DNA of 64,000 nt, taken from contig CM056377.1 in the NCBI GenBank assembly GCA_029718625.1, positions 98,510,998-98,574,997 on the forward strand, in the 5' to 3' direction. The first letter of the stretch is position 1. The number at the start of each line of letters is the position of its first letter. This DNA comes from Synaphobranchus kaupii (Eukaryota > Chordata > Actinopteri > Anguilliformes > Synaphobranchidae). Of the stretch, positions 46,901 to 57,900 are shown piece after piece. The position numbers and the translations under genes were made by a program. The notes under the pieces were generated by a model that had not been told where the DNA came from, did no database searches, and saw nothing but the letters and a program-made list of their open reading frames with translations.

Positions 46901-46985
46901 AGCTAGCAACAGATCTGGTGACATATGACCTTACAGATGAAATTTGAGCCTTCTGTTGATCTTCTGTGCTTGCCTTGTCTTCCAT
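43974..46985 (-). CDS. BEL gag-protease-RT first half, ending at a TGA
   Basis: The start is ATG 46985, the first after the 5' LTR. Residues about 40-110 are Ala/Glu/Arg-rich and likely coiled coil. A DUF1759-type gag core follows from about 249 (YMARRDLITSG, FRNTIQGLR). Zinc knuckle at about 528: CFRCCSSTNHMARDC. Protease at about 632: VLDDQSNRSLA, the BEL-type aspartic active site. RT begins at about 895 and runs to SLLGLLM, then TGA (43974-43976) where related elements have Arg. CGA to TGA is a CpG transition. The frame then continues unbroken. The stop lies inside RT, so it is more likely an inactivating mutation than a gag-pol control site. Nothing else in the frame is broken. Confidence 0.92.
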   Translation of the reverse strand: MEDKASTEDQQKAQISSVRSYVTRSVASSSRSTSSSASLAAVKARARAEAARARTSYVKRENELMVGKAQLKVEEARMEAALATLNQEKEAAAAVAEAEVLESAAAELGSKADSRAMDIASLPHDSREKRTSDYIDLHSKLHSSRLSLPHLESQIAPSQLNDVPHASLHQEGEQHPTLKAGVKPNITPAHSEHHASYSRLQPTAQHYPGIQFHSFPPKKGSQPHTMPPRMQAPPPSAAEHTGIHDFAIYMARRDLITSGMTKFDDHPENYWPWKSTFRNTIQGLRLTYNEELDLLTRWLGPHSSEQIRRIRAVHVSDPAAGLRMAWSRLEECYGSPETIEKALLDKLERFPKITNKDPLKMRELGDLLRELESAKLEGFLPGLAYLDTSRGVNPIVEKLPYGLQERWMTQGSLYKLQNQVQYPPFSFFTEFICREAHNRNDPSFILSSSGMTAVKPDNPAKKYAPFRGLVSSHKTEVMPKPAANSTETPSSKMDVDKQCPIHKKPHPLKRCRGFRTKTLEERKAFLKESGICFRCCSSTNHMARDCKMAIQCKECDSNKHVTALHPGPAPGTIKHPDSEHGGEEKNEASPDIISKCTEVCGEASSFRSCSKICLIKVHPEGKPDISQRVYAVLDDQSNRSLARSEFFDLFNLKGADSPYTLRTCAGVTEMSGRRGTGFIAQPLDGSLSVPLPTLIECNHMPDDRSEIPTPEAAKHHSHLRPIAHLIPALDPDAQILLLLGRDVLQVHKVRGQHNGPNNAPYAQRLDLGWVVIGEVCLGTAHKPNGVAAYRTNVLENGRHSHFSPCPNHLVLKENFTMRTSERPLSSQNQQLPHLTYSPVQNAVDRSLGSKIFERTEDDNKVAPSIEDKQFIQLMDKEVFMDNANSWVAPLPFRTPRPRLPNNREQALTRFTSLHRTLERKPEMKSHFLAFMQRIFDQDHAELAPPLYDGEECWYLPSFGVYHPRKPGQIRVVFDSSAPHHGVSLNDVLLTGPDLNNSLLGLLM

Positions 46986-47115
46986 CTTGTATATGCTATA
47001 GACCTGGTATTAGGTATGAAGCGCGCAAAGAAGATGAAGCAGGGCAGTTACAGAGTAGTTTGTCTTTGCTTGCATGAAATGCTGTCTTGAACCCGCTGTG
47101 ATGCTGATTTTTCAC

Positions 47116-47690
47116 TATTCTGTCCCCTGCGTACGAGTGTGTGGCTCTACTCGAAGTGACAGATAGCTAAACAGATGCTGAAAGGGTTAAATGATGATGG
47201 AGACGTAGAAGTAAAGTTTGATGGCTGTTTTACTTGTTGTCCTCATCAATATTGTTTTCCAGACATTTCTGTGAAACTGAAATTAAATACAAAAGAAAAA
47301 TGTTCTTAATGTAATGTACAGTACAAATACCTGCTCAACACAAAGCAATTGAACAGCAATGGCTGCAGTACACACAGCAAGAAAAGAGGCCAGTTAAAAT
47401 GACCACAAATATCCTCCAATACACAATAAACCTGCAAACTATCCATCCAAACTTATCAATACAGATTAAACATATTAAATAAACTTACAATCAAAGCTTC
47501 TCCCAGGATCAAACCAGGTGGATGCAAAGGATTGAGCAAAAAAGAGGTCTTGAGCACCTTGCTGTTCCAAATGTTAAACCAAAATGGCAGGTCTGCAACC
47601 CTGACTCCACCCATGACCCATGTGACCACAAATGGCCAATAGAGAACTATGTAATTTTAAAGCTACAGTACATTCACAGGTAACATCACA
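47116..47690 (-). repeat. BEL 5' LTR
   Basis: 575 bp, identical by eye to 40413-40987. It should carry the promoter. No clear TATA box was assigned. Confidence 0.95.
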
Positions 47691-47699
47691 ACCGTCATG

Positions 47700-48740
47700 A
47701 ATCTAGCTATCGATAGACTTTTTGAAGCGATGCCTTAATGTTCGTTTGAAGTAGGTAGATCTATCGGAGCCAGGTTAAAGGTTGTATCAGCGATTTTGGG
47801 TGACGTCACTTCTGAAGCGAAATCCCAAACAAACATACTTATGAATAAGTATGTTATGTTTTAAAAAATAGTGTTCAAGCATCCAGAATTATAAGCACGT
47901 TAATAACGTTTGTAAGAAACCAAACCGTTTGTAAATCCGTCAAGATTTCAGCGAGATAAGAGTATTAGCGTTTGTGCAGATCATTGTGATTGGTTGGAAT
48001 ACTGTTTATTTTGGTTTTGAGTGGTTGGTAGTACCATTTGTTTTTGTGTACGATCTCGGAGCATAGGCTGCCTACAGAGACGCGGTTTTTTGACGGCCTG
48101 CTTATGGGGCGGGCAGCTAGCGGATCGTGAGGAAAAATCAGATGAATGTGATCATTTATGTTTGCACTCAAAATCGCTGATACAACCTTTAAGTAGGCGG
48201 TCCAGTAGGCTACTCATGCACACACACAAAATGTGTAATACAGTAAACACAATTAAAGATAGATGGGTAACAGAAACACTTATGAGAGCTATTTTAGGAT
48301 AATAAACAGCTAGCAAGCTCAAATAAACAGTCACACTTTACCCTAAACATATCGCATCCTCACAACATAGGAGGATATTGCTACTTCTCCTAAGCATAAT
48401 TACAGCGTCCATCGCGGTGATGCGGTGTCCGTTTATGTATCCGAAGCGGCCCTTGTAGGCAATCTCAACCTTAAAGTCATTTCGCTTTCCAAAAAACTCA
48501 ATAAATGGAAGCCTGGGGGAATTTCACAAAGCAGAGAGGTGTACAAAGCGAGATTAAGGGGTTAGCCTATAGCAAGCTAATTTAAGATTTAACCCTGGAT
48601 TTTTTGTATGACGAAGCCGACTCACTTTCAAATAGCCTACATTTCTCATTTTGTATAACATATAGAATAGAATCTGGCTGTCGATAGACTTTTTGAAGCA
48701 ATGCCTTAATGTTCGCTTAAAGTACCAGAGCCAGGTTAAA
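47700..48740 (+). repeat. Short direct repeat pair around a TTAA MITE
   Basis: The block 'gatagactttttgaagcgatgcc ... gagccaggttaa' at 47710-47778 recurs at about 48683-48739 with few changes. BEL inserted at the left edge of the first copy, and a TTAA MITE inserted at its right edge. The nature of the repeat is unknown. The rest of 48193-48680 has no recognised feature. Confidence 0.7.
47779..48188. mobile_element. 410-bp TTAA MITE
   Basis: TTAA at 47775-47778 and 48189-48192 flank inverted ends that match at 23 of 24 positions, starting AGGTTGTATCAGCGATTT. No transposase is present. It is a third TTAA family with AG-starting ends in this window, unrelated in sequence to the other two. Confidence 0.9.
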
Positions 48741-48870
48741 AGTGACTCATTTGCGGTCTTTTCATTTGTTTTACGAGAGTATTTCATTTATTTCCAGCAG
48801 TCCAACAACTGATCCAATCCAACGTTTAACCTGGCACAATGTAGCCTATCGTAGGCTACTACCAGGTTTG

Positions 48871-49064
48871 CAGAGGTGGAAAGTCCAGGGGTCAGAAAGT
48901 CAAGTACTGCCGTGTTTCATCCACCCATGAACTCACAATTTCACTAATTAGCCTAGTTAGCTCCTACCTCTTGGCTGAAGAATTATGATAATTAGCAAAT
49001 CCAGGTGATTGGAACAAATGATTGGGGAGGACGTTTACTTTCTGAACCTGGATTTTCCACCTCG
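48871..49064. mobile_element. hAT-type MITE, copy 2 (194 bp)
   Basis: Same family and same length as 263-456. The ends are CAGAGGTGGAAAGTCCAG and CTGGATTTTCCACCTCG. The 8-bp TSD CAGGTTTG is perfect (48863-48870 and 49065-49072), so this insertion is younger or better kept than copy 1. Confidence 0.93.
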
Positions 49065-49072
49065 CAGGTTTG

Positions 49073-49632
49073 ACCTATAGCCTACATAGCGTAGCGATTG
49101 ACTGTGTGTTAGTTAGAATAGCGTAGTGGTATCTGAATCAGTGGTAGCCCACTTGTGAGTACAAAACAAAAACAATACTACGTCATATCACACTGAACAA
49201 TGAACAAAGGCGACCACGTCAGAAGAAAACAAGAAGCATTTTGGACAATGAATATGAATGAATACTGTTTCTTTCATAAAACAAGAATATTTTATAACAC
49301 TGCTCAGATTCTTCATAATTTCATCCATTAAAACTTACGAGTGCCCTGAGAGCATTTTGAGTCTTGTGTCATGTTAGTATCAAGCATAGATTGTTACCCA
49401 TCCCTATGCTATGCTCCCCCTAGTGTTCATTAAGTGCTACTGCACTAAACCTGTATGAGGCCCACCCTGCTTGCTTTGATTGATAGAAGGATCATACCCC
49501 CTCATTTACATACATAAAGTTTTTCATTTTCAGTTTAATTTTGGGATGAATAATCCTCCATATTCAGGAATTAACAGCATGCAAAGGATATGCGACCAAA
49601 TATTAAATATCATACTTTAAAAATACGTATGA
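49073..49632. other. Gene-free stretch
   Basis: No credible frame. 'gcatgcaaaggatatgcgaccaaatattaaata' near 49580 recurs (diverged, in reverse) at about 51690 and at 62315, so a piece of a Tc1-associated repeat is present. Confidence 0.45.
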
Positions 49633-49634
49633 TC

Positions 49635-49843
49635 CAAGGGTTCACATACTTTTTCCAACAAAGCATTTACCGTTGGATAATTTTCCTCAATAAATAAATT
49701 ATAAAAGAATAACGTTTTTTGTTGAGCTGGGTTCATTTTATCAAGTTTTAGGACTTAGATGAAGATGTGATCACATTTTAGATCGAATTTATGCAGATAT
49801 ACTGAAAATTCTAAAGGGTTCACCACTTTCTAGCACCACTGTA
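49635..49843 (-). mobile_element. Unpaired Tc1-like transposon end
   Basis: On the - strand it reads TACAGTGGTGCTAGAAAGTG, followed by 'gaaccctttagaattttc' and an inner direct repeat 'gtatgtgaacccttgg' near 49635-49650. This is the usual IR/DR plan of fish Tc1-like elements. The opposite end and the transposase are not found. Confidence 0.7.
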
Positions 49844-50299
49844 GCTAGCTAACGCAAATGCTGTTGATATGTTGACTAGCCAGCTAGATCACAAATTTCA
49901 CATCGTCACATCGGCCAATCAAACATCGCTGATGTCCGATGTCATCAGCTGCTTGCGAGGGGGTTCATATTTTTAAATTTGTTCTGCAAAGCTTTGCCAA
50001 TTATTTGTAGCCTGTTTAATTTAGTAATTTAGCATTGGCTAGTATTCAAATGTTTTTATGAACTTCATACATAAACTTTCATGTCCTTCTGAATTAAAAC
50101 ACAACTGTTTTGTGATTTTACTATTTGAATGATTGATGAAGTTACACCACCTATCTTTAATCAGTAAAAAAAAAGCCCTGCATCTCTCCACAATGCGCTC
50201 GGACTGGTAAAGATGAGCAAGAACGTCAATGCTTCGTTTGATTACTGAGAAAAGAAAATTACATACTATAGGACTACGTTTCTCACCTTATCCGACAGT
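49844..50299. other. Gene-free stretch
   Basis: AT-rich; no frame or repeat end recognised. Confidence 0.4.
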
Positions 50300-52030
50300 G
50301 CGCCTATAAAGTGGCGGAGCACATTCAGTGGTCATTTATTGTCTGGAACTATGCGTTCGAGAAATATACAACACTTTAAAACGCTACACTGTCTGAAACG
50401 TCAACCCCCCACGCTCTGCAAACCTGTCTCATTCATTCCAGTTCAGTCTGGTTTAATTGATCTTAATCCTTTATCCAATACAGAACATTATAACCTTAGC
50501 ATCGGTGTTTGCAATGTCTTATTGGATGCTTTGAACAATCATTTTGGTGATGGAGGCCTAACATAAAAGTCACATTGTCATTGGCACAGCACATTGTCGA
50601 TGTCCAATGTCATCGGCCATTGGCACAACCCTAGTAGCAAGTCCATTTAACAAGCAACCCCCCACCCAGTCTCACCTGCAACTATACCTACCCATGCGTG
50701 ACACAGTGGACAATATTGTCTATGTGTGAGTTCATACAAAATATTTTTTCACCACCTACAATTTTTATTCTGTCTCAGCTACAAGATAAACCAAAAAATA
50801 GCCTGACCGTATGCCAAAAAAGCAGTGAAAAGCCCAGCTCACTCAAATGCAAAATAAACATGTGAAATTCTTGTGTAATTATACCATGTCATTCTACTAT
50901 TAATATCTGCTACTAAATATGAAATAAATATCCAATCCTACCATTGTTTGTAGATTTCAAACTTCCCTTTCAAAATTCAGTGGTAATTTATTGTCTGGAA
51001 CAATGCGTTTGAGAAATATATAACACTTTAAAAGGCTATTACACTGTCTGAAACATCGACCCCCCATGCTCTGCAAACCTGTCTCATTCATTCCAGTTCA
51101 TTCTGGTTTAATTGACGGCTCTTTTATCCAATATAGGACATTATACCCTTAGCAACAGTGTTTGCGATGTCTAATTGGATGCTTTGAACAATAAAGTACA
51201 GCCGGGTATAACAGAATTTCTAGTTTTATTAGTTTAGTTTCATGAAAACAACTGTACATTCGTTGCCGAGGCGTAATAGTTGTTTCTTGTTATTTTCGCA
51301 CGTTTTTAAGCATTTAAACTCATCAGCATAGCAAGAGAAAATCTTCGCCTGCTTACACGGATTTTGGGAGTGGGTCAAAAGAACATACCATAGTTACCAA
51401 GATACAATGGCATTGATTCTGTCCAAGAATATGCCTGAGGGATACAGTGCATCCGGAAAGTATTCACAGCGCTTCACTTTTTACACATTTTGTTCTGTTA
51501 CAGCCTTATTCCAAAATTGATTAAATTAATTTTTTTCCCTCAAAATTCTACACACAACACCCCATAATGACAATGTGAAAAAAGTTTTTTTGAGATTTTT
51601 GCAAATTTATTAAAAATAAAAAAATAAAATTTCTCATTTACATAAGTATTCATACCCTTTGCTTTAACGTATATTTTTAAAGTATCATATTTCATATTTG
51701 GTCGCATATCCTTTACATGCTGTTACTTCCTGAAGTCTGTGACCATCAACATCAAAAAACTGTCGATATCTTATTTTCAGGTACTGTTACAAGCGATACT
51801 ATAACCTCTCTGCATTTGAATGGATCTGTATGGAAATTGGGGGGTGCATGAGAGACATGCATGAGAGACATTTTTCCTCTCGATATGTAAGTATTACTTC
51901 TGTAGTCTAAGCGTTCATTGGTGGCTCAGGCATGCTTTATGTTTGATTTACATGCTATAACATTTGGCATTTTCCTGATGGTGGAATATTATTTTATTGT
52001 AATCTTCTCATACGTAATATACACTATGCT
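50300..52030 (+). repeat. Old dispersed repeat family, copies B and C
   Basis: 50300-50560 (partial) and 50630-51240 are two direct copies of the family at 3350-4622. The last part, about 51885-52030 (GATATGTAAGTATTACTTC), matches 13554-13830. So this locus shows the family without the 8.9-kb hAT and without the LINE end, but with a Tc1-type end in between. The ORF at 50339-50566 has no motif. Confidence 0.75.
51443..51790 (+). mobile_element. Unpaired Tc1-like transposon end plus flank repeat
   Basis: TACAGTGCATCCGGAAAGTA starts an IR/DR-type end, and 'cataagtattcatacccttt' near 51642 is the inner repeat. It is typical of a widespread fish Tc1 family. After it, 51690-51790 is the reverse complement of about 62250-62340 ('tacctgaaaataagatatc'). 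No transposase frame. Confidence 0.75.
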
Positions 52031-52543
52031 ATATTAGTATGTCCCTGGGCCATACTTGTCACTTAGGGCATGGACAATACTCATTCAAATTTACTGTGCA
52101 TATGTGCTAGATTAAATGCTTTATAAATAGACAAAAATTATTTTATTAATTTTATGACAGGCTTCTGATTTTTGGACCCATAGACATCTATCCCCGTATA
52201 ATAGTGAAAAGATTCCCACTTGAAAATGATGCAAAAGTTTTTTCAGCCAAAACGGTTGATTTGTGGTTAAATATATGATTATTTTATGATTTACAACATT
52301 GCACAATTTAGCCATTTTGGATACATTTGGAGACACTAAGGGACAAAGGGGTACACTGCCTGCATTTTGCAACATAGATCTTTAGTAGTTCTGCATTGAA
52401 AGACAGGGGGGTTTCAGCCCCCCTAAATAGGGTTTAGAATAGCCCTTGCTCTGAAAACATTTAAAACAGGCGTTACATATTGTAAAGTCCAGTGCAGACT
52501 GGGCTGATTATGGACAAGGCAGCTGATTACTGATAAACACTTA
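52031..52543. other. Gene-free stretch
   Basis: AT-rich; the ORF at 52121-52375 (-) has no recognised motif. Confidence 0.4.
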
Positions 52544-53673
52544 GGGCCGGATTCAGAGATGGCTAATTTAAGTCATGCGCTTAAGTGCCTCTCCTGTGCG
52601 GATTTAACGCGGGATGAGAGACGCCATATTCTAACCTGCGCTACGCGGGTGCCTTTCTCAAAATGTGGGTGGCACAGGGCCTGATATTCTAATGACCTGT
52701 TTCTTGTACCTGCCCCCTGGGTTGCCAGCTTTCTACTAAACAAATGTGAGTCGGGGTATACATTTTCAACGGGTCAGTGACATTGCCTTTAATAACCGCA
52801 TTTGCCTTTGTGAAATTCTACCTTTGTGCATCGTAGTTGCTCTTGCATGATGGGGAAGGCAGTGAACGCATTAATCCGTCGCATTCATAAAATTATCATA
52901 GCTCCTATTGCTGACTTGGATATACCCATCACACAATCAAAATAAATAATCGCTGGACAGTGGTTGCACGCAATATTATTAGGTAAACAAATAAATCGTT
53001 GGATTTACTGAAAAAAAGATTTAAAAATCTAATATTTTTTTAATGATTTGCCTAATAAAGTATTGTAGCCTACGGTGGTTGAACACAATAGCCTATATGC
53101 AACATCTTCAACTTAATAATTTTGGAGAAGCTGTGCTGACACAAATCGTCTCTCCATCAAAGCGAATATGATCCAGACACTGTCTATCAATTTGATCCAT
53201 CTAATATGTGTCTGGTATGATAGACCAGATGGTCAATCATAGCCTACCTTTACATACTTTTCTTTTTATGACAGCTCTCTGATAATTGCAAATTATCTAT
53301 GCAAAGGAAAATATGACCAATGTTATGTTCAAATAACATGCACGCATTCTAATATCCATTTATGCAAAAGATGCTGTATTTTTCATAATAATCTATTGGC
53401 GGCGCTAGACATAAACTACCTTTTTTTCTGAACAAATTTGCGAGGAAAAAAATGATTAAGTGAAAACTGTGAATACGCATATTTTGAACAACTTGCAGAC
53501 ACGCCTTATTTTCATCAAATCTCCACCCCGCGCGCATAATGCCGTGTATCTACTGGAGAGATGCTTAAAACAGCGGATAAGTCAAATGTCTGAATCAGAA
53601 ATAGCTTAAGCAACTCGAAAGTTCGGGAGTAAGTCCCATTTGCGCGTGCTTAATTCAACTGTGAATCTGGCCC
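52544..53673. mobile_element. MITE family with GGGCCGGATTCA ends, copy A
   Basis: The left end GGGCCGGATTCAGAG mirrors the right end GTGAATCTGGCCC, about 1130 bp. The flanks are TTA and TAA, so no clean TSD is claimed. Copy B at 54099-54970 is similar through the phrases 'aagtgcctctcctg(t/c)gcgga' and 'ctgtttctt(g/t)tacctgcccc'. The family may be PIF/Harbinger-like. No transposase is recognised. Confidence 0.75.
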
Positions 53674-53705
53674 TAAGTCCCATTTGTGCGTGCTTATCTC
53701 AACTT

Positions 53706-54070
53706 TTAGTTACGGTGCTCCTAGAGCATGGAATAAGTTACAGGAGAATTTTAAATTGGATTCCTTAGTCACTTTAGGCACTTTAAAAAATATGATTCAG
53801 GAATATGTGGTTGAGGTCTGTGCATGTTTTAAATAATGCCATAATGTTTTAAAAAAATGTTTTAAATAACTTTGTTTTATATTTAAATGTGTAAAATAAA
53901 ATGTATGTTTTGATTTTATGATTTAATATTGTTTGTGATTTTATATTGTTTACACTGTTTTATATTGTTTCTGATGTATTGTGATGTATGCTTTGTAACC
54001 AGGGCACCATTGTAAATGAGACCTTGGTCTCAATGGGCTTCCCTGACTAAATAAAGGTAAAGAAAAGAAG
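53706..54070 (+). mobile_element. LINE 3' end
   Basis: A short frame reads YGAPRAWNKLQENFKLDSLV near 53711-53770. This is the C-terminal tail (AWN.LQ..LKL.SL) that I know from fish LINE ORF2 proteins. A long 3' UTR follows, ending 'gagaccttggtctcaatggg', 'ccctgactaaataaaggtaaag' and a short A-rich tail. It sits inside a duplicated MITE end: 'tctcaactttt' before it and 'aactctgaatctggccc' after it. Confidence 0.72.
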
Positions 54071-54098
54071 AACTCTGAATCTGGCCCTTACCCTCCAA

Positions 54099-54970
54099 GG
54101 ACCGGATTCAGAGATGGCCAAATTAAGTCATGCTCTTAAGTGCCTCTCCTGCGCGGATTTAGCGCAAGCTGACTTACGCCGTATTCTAACTTGTGTTGCG
54201 CATGTGCTTATCTCAAAATATGGTGGTATAGGGTATGATATTCTAATTACCTGTTTCTTTTACCTGCCCCCCCGGGTTGCCAGGTATCGAGTAAAAAATG
54301 TTTGTGGGGTTATGCATTTTCAACGTGTCAGTGACAGTGCCTTTAATAACCGCATTTGCCTTTTGTAAAATCCTGCCTTTGCGCAAAAAAAATAATCGCT
54401 GGACAGTGGTTTCACACAATGTTATTAAGTAAACTATAACTATAATAAATAAATTGTTGGATTTACTTAAAAAAAAAGATTTATTAATTATTTTTTTTAC
54501 AATTTAGCCTACCTAATAAAGTAATGTACGGTAACATAATAGCCTAGATGCGACGTCTTCAACTTAACCATTCATTACTTGCAAAGTCCAAAGATTTATT
54601 TTTTGAGTGCATCTGTCACATGCTGGAAGGATGTGGCCAGGAAGGAGAGAGATTTTAACCTGGAGCACTGGTTGATCTACACTGCGGGGAGTTACTTTGC
54701 GCTTCCTAATAATTTTGGAGCAGCTGTGCTCACACAAGTAGGCCACAAAATCGTCTCTGTCAAAGCGATTATGATCCAAACACTGTCTATCAATGAATCC
54801 ATCTAATTGATCTGGTATTATATACCAGACAGTCAATCATAGCCTACTTTTACATATTTTTCTTTTTATGCTTAAAACAGTGGATATGTCATGCATGAAT
54901 CACAAATAGCTTAAGTTACGCGGAATTTCGGGAGTAAGTTTTTTTTTTCAGTCAATTCTGAATCTGGCCC
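54099..54970. mobile_element. MITE family with GGGCCGGATTCA ends, copy B
   Basis: The left end is GGACCGGATTCAGAG; the right end is TCTGAATCTGGCCC. It is parallel to copy A but shorter. ORFs at 54564-54836 (-) and 54579-54806 (+) lie opposite each other. Neither shows a motif I can defend, though the region could be a worn transposase. Confidence 0.7.
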
Positions 54971-54971
54971 C

Positions 54972-57900
54972 AAGTGTTTCTGTTATTAATGATACACACT
55001 GATTTTAAATTTATATTTATTTTGTTCCTGTTGCTTTTCAAGGCCATTAAAATATGACTGTGTTCCATGTACTTTGGGCTGCAAAAATTGTATGAAAGTT
55101 GCTCTATAAATAAAGTTTGATTGAGGTTAGCAGCAATCTTCCCCAAAAACAAATTCTCTAACTGCCATCAGTTTTTATTCAACAAGAGCACTTATCATTT
55201 TCACCATCTAACCTAGTCAAAAATGCCAATGTTGCACAAACTAACACTGTTTGACTATTGTCATTTTTGTATGCCCTAAAAGTATACCCCTGTGCGTGGT
55301 AATTAGTCCGCTAGTACCACCAATTCTGCCTCACCAGGGGGCATCAGGTTAGTGAGTGGAGGCTCACTTGCCCAGACAAGCCTCATTAATTTCAGTGGCT
55401 GATGATTACTTTCCCCATCACCCAGGGACAAAACAAAACACCCTTTTCCCAGCTGCAAAGCCTGAGACTTAATTCCATAGTTCCTAAGCCAAGGAGTAGA
55501 AAAATAAATGTTTACTTGAAATTCCTTTACCAATCTACAGAGCCCCTCTTGTGCCATTGTCATTGTGCTGTTTGCATTCACTGTTTACCCCCTCCTTTCT
55601 CCACTGCTCTCATCCATTCCCCATTCCTTTGTTGTAAGAGCCAAGTCTATTCAGACAACCAATGAATCTTGAGTTTATATCCGTTAGGAATTTTGTTGTT
55701 TTTCCTTGATTCGGAAAGACCTACAGTGTTTTCACGAATTGCATGCAGATATTAGCTGGCAAAGGGGACCCCCAACAACTCATCCCAAAATTTCAGGATT
55801 ATATCAGTTGTGGGGCAGAATGTGAAATATAAAAAATGAGGACAATGCTCGGTCACGTGGGGCTTGACACAGTTCACCCTCTGCTCAGGCTAAATGTCTC
55901 CACTGGACTTGAAGGTGAAGCTATTTTTATAACTCTACCTACATATATCAGAAACAGTCAGTCTGTAGTTTGTGCTCAGAATAAAGAATGAATCATTGAT
56001 TGTTCAAAACAGTTTAAAGAGCATGTGTTTGTGTGGAATGCATTAGGGATCACGCAATCTCCTTGCATCCTCTTAATCCTCTCATACTTAGCTCTACATC
56101 AGCAGCAGCCATTTGAAATAGAGAAAGACTCCGTACTATGTAAAATGGGTGCCAATATGACAGCGCAATCTTGTCTTTTACCTTTCAGAGAGCTCATTTT
56201 CGATGCAGTGTATGGCGCATTAGCCAACCACTGTAGCATCACACGATGTGTCGCTCAAAAGATCTGTCGAGTATGACATCATTACTGCTGTGACCTTGAT
56301 TGATTGAGCTTGGCATCCATTGCATTTTAATGAGCATTAATGTAATTTAATGCATGATTTTCTAATAGATAATGTTCTAACAGGCATGAATATCACCAGG
56401 TAAAATCTATTTTCTAATGCATCTAATTGTTAATCAACTCAATATGCTAGGGGACAAAAGAAAAGACTCAGATGTACCCTCATGAAGTGTAACCATTTTT
56501 AATAGGCAAGCTGCCCAAAAAGGAACCAGTTATTTTAGCATTTTTGCATTAGAATTAAAAACATGAATAGGAAAAGGTTTCACCTTCATGCTTTTTTGTT
56601 TATGAAAACAAATGGTTTATGATGATATCAGGACTGTTATGTGTCATTCAGTAGAATCTTCCCTGAAATATGAGCTTTGTGCAGCTTTTATGTCTACCAA
56701 CATGGGACTCTTCACAATATCCCCAATGGGGTTTCCTTCCATCACTGCTCATGTGAAATTAATCTGGTGTTCAAACAATTCCTATTGATGTTACAGCTTT
56801 TTTGTGATGAGGTCATTGGAGGCTCCAGCAAAGACAGTTAATTTATCAATAATAATAATAATAATGTTGAACCCTCTGTATACAGTATTACATAAAAACT
56901 ATAGGCTGAAGCATAAAATGTGTCCTGCATTTTAAGATAAATGTTATCAGAATGCTTGAAACATAAAACAAAATGCCAGCTTGTAGTGGCTTGCATTTGT
57001 TATTTTATAATATTTCTTACCTTAACCAATCAGTAATCCAGCTCTCTTTTTTTGCCATAAATGGAAATTTCTCTCCTTGATATTACATCTCTATAAGTAG
57101 AATATGTTGTAAAAGTCATCCTGCAAAGTACAGGAATGGAAACAAGTGCAGGCTCTGAAGCAGCCTCCTATTATAAATAATGAACAATATACTATAGATG
57201 TGAAATGGTAATGCTGGTGGGAAATAATAATTTTACTGGAAAAATTTATTTTAGACCTTTTCTTCAGAAAGCTCTCCGCATACTTTATACATGCTAGTAT
57301 GTGCCAACAGCTCCCCCCTGTGAAAATGAGCGGCTGTACTGAAGACTGCTCTATAAATGAATGGGTTCTACTGTATAATCAGTGTTGGAAAGGCCCGACA
57401 ACTCAAAAAACATCCATAACAAGAACTAAAATCTATATACTTTTCAAGGAGCTAATTAAAATCCTCTTCTGATGCTCTCAAGGGCTTTGCACATTGAATA
57501 TTAATTTTTCATTACTGAAATGGCTTCCAATAACATAAAAATTGAAAAAACATTTATCTTACAACCAACTGTTGCCTAATCCCCTGTCACAACAAGGATA
57601 ATGACTTAATTTTTTTTAAAGAAATCTACTCTGGGTAAGATTAAATGTCAAGATAATATCTAAATGTATTTTCCAAAATTTTATATGCCAAAACACAGAT
57701 TAAAAGTACAATTTGCTCTTATCGTTACTATCCAACAGTATTCATATTTTATTAATCTTTTTTTTCTTGGGATAAGACTTCCAGAGTTTTTTAAATTACA
57801 CAGACAGAGTACAGAGTAGTAATCTAAGGTAGAAATAAAAGTAAAGAACTGTTTTTATAAGGTTTGTGGGGTAGCCACTGCCAGGCAGTCAGTTTCTTAT

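Larger units (their letters stand above)
40413..47690 (-). mobile_element. Full-length, young BEL/Pao retrotransposon
   Basis: It is 7278 bp, flanked by ACCGT on both sides (40408-40412 and 47691-47695). The two 575-bp LTRs are identical when read line by line. In element orientation each LTR begins TGTGATGTTACC and ends GGGGACAGAATA. A purine-rich tract, ACGGGGAG, abuts the 3' LTR at about 40988. One long polyprotein frame (41085-46985) fills the interior with a single stop. Domain content (DUF1759 gag, A17-type protease, YVDD RT, RNase H, integrase, DUF5641) is that of BEL/Pao. Confidence 0.96.

Noticed and set aside
36199..48000. Gypsy LTR pair split by BEL
   Set aside because: The start TGTCAAGATATC near 36199 has no counterpart to the right of 40260 or after 47691 that I could find.
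54564..54836. 90-aa ORF in MITE copy B as a Harbinger transposase
   Set aside because: No catalytic motif visible and the opposite strand is open too.
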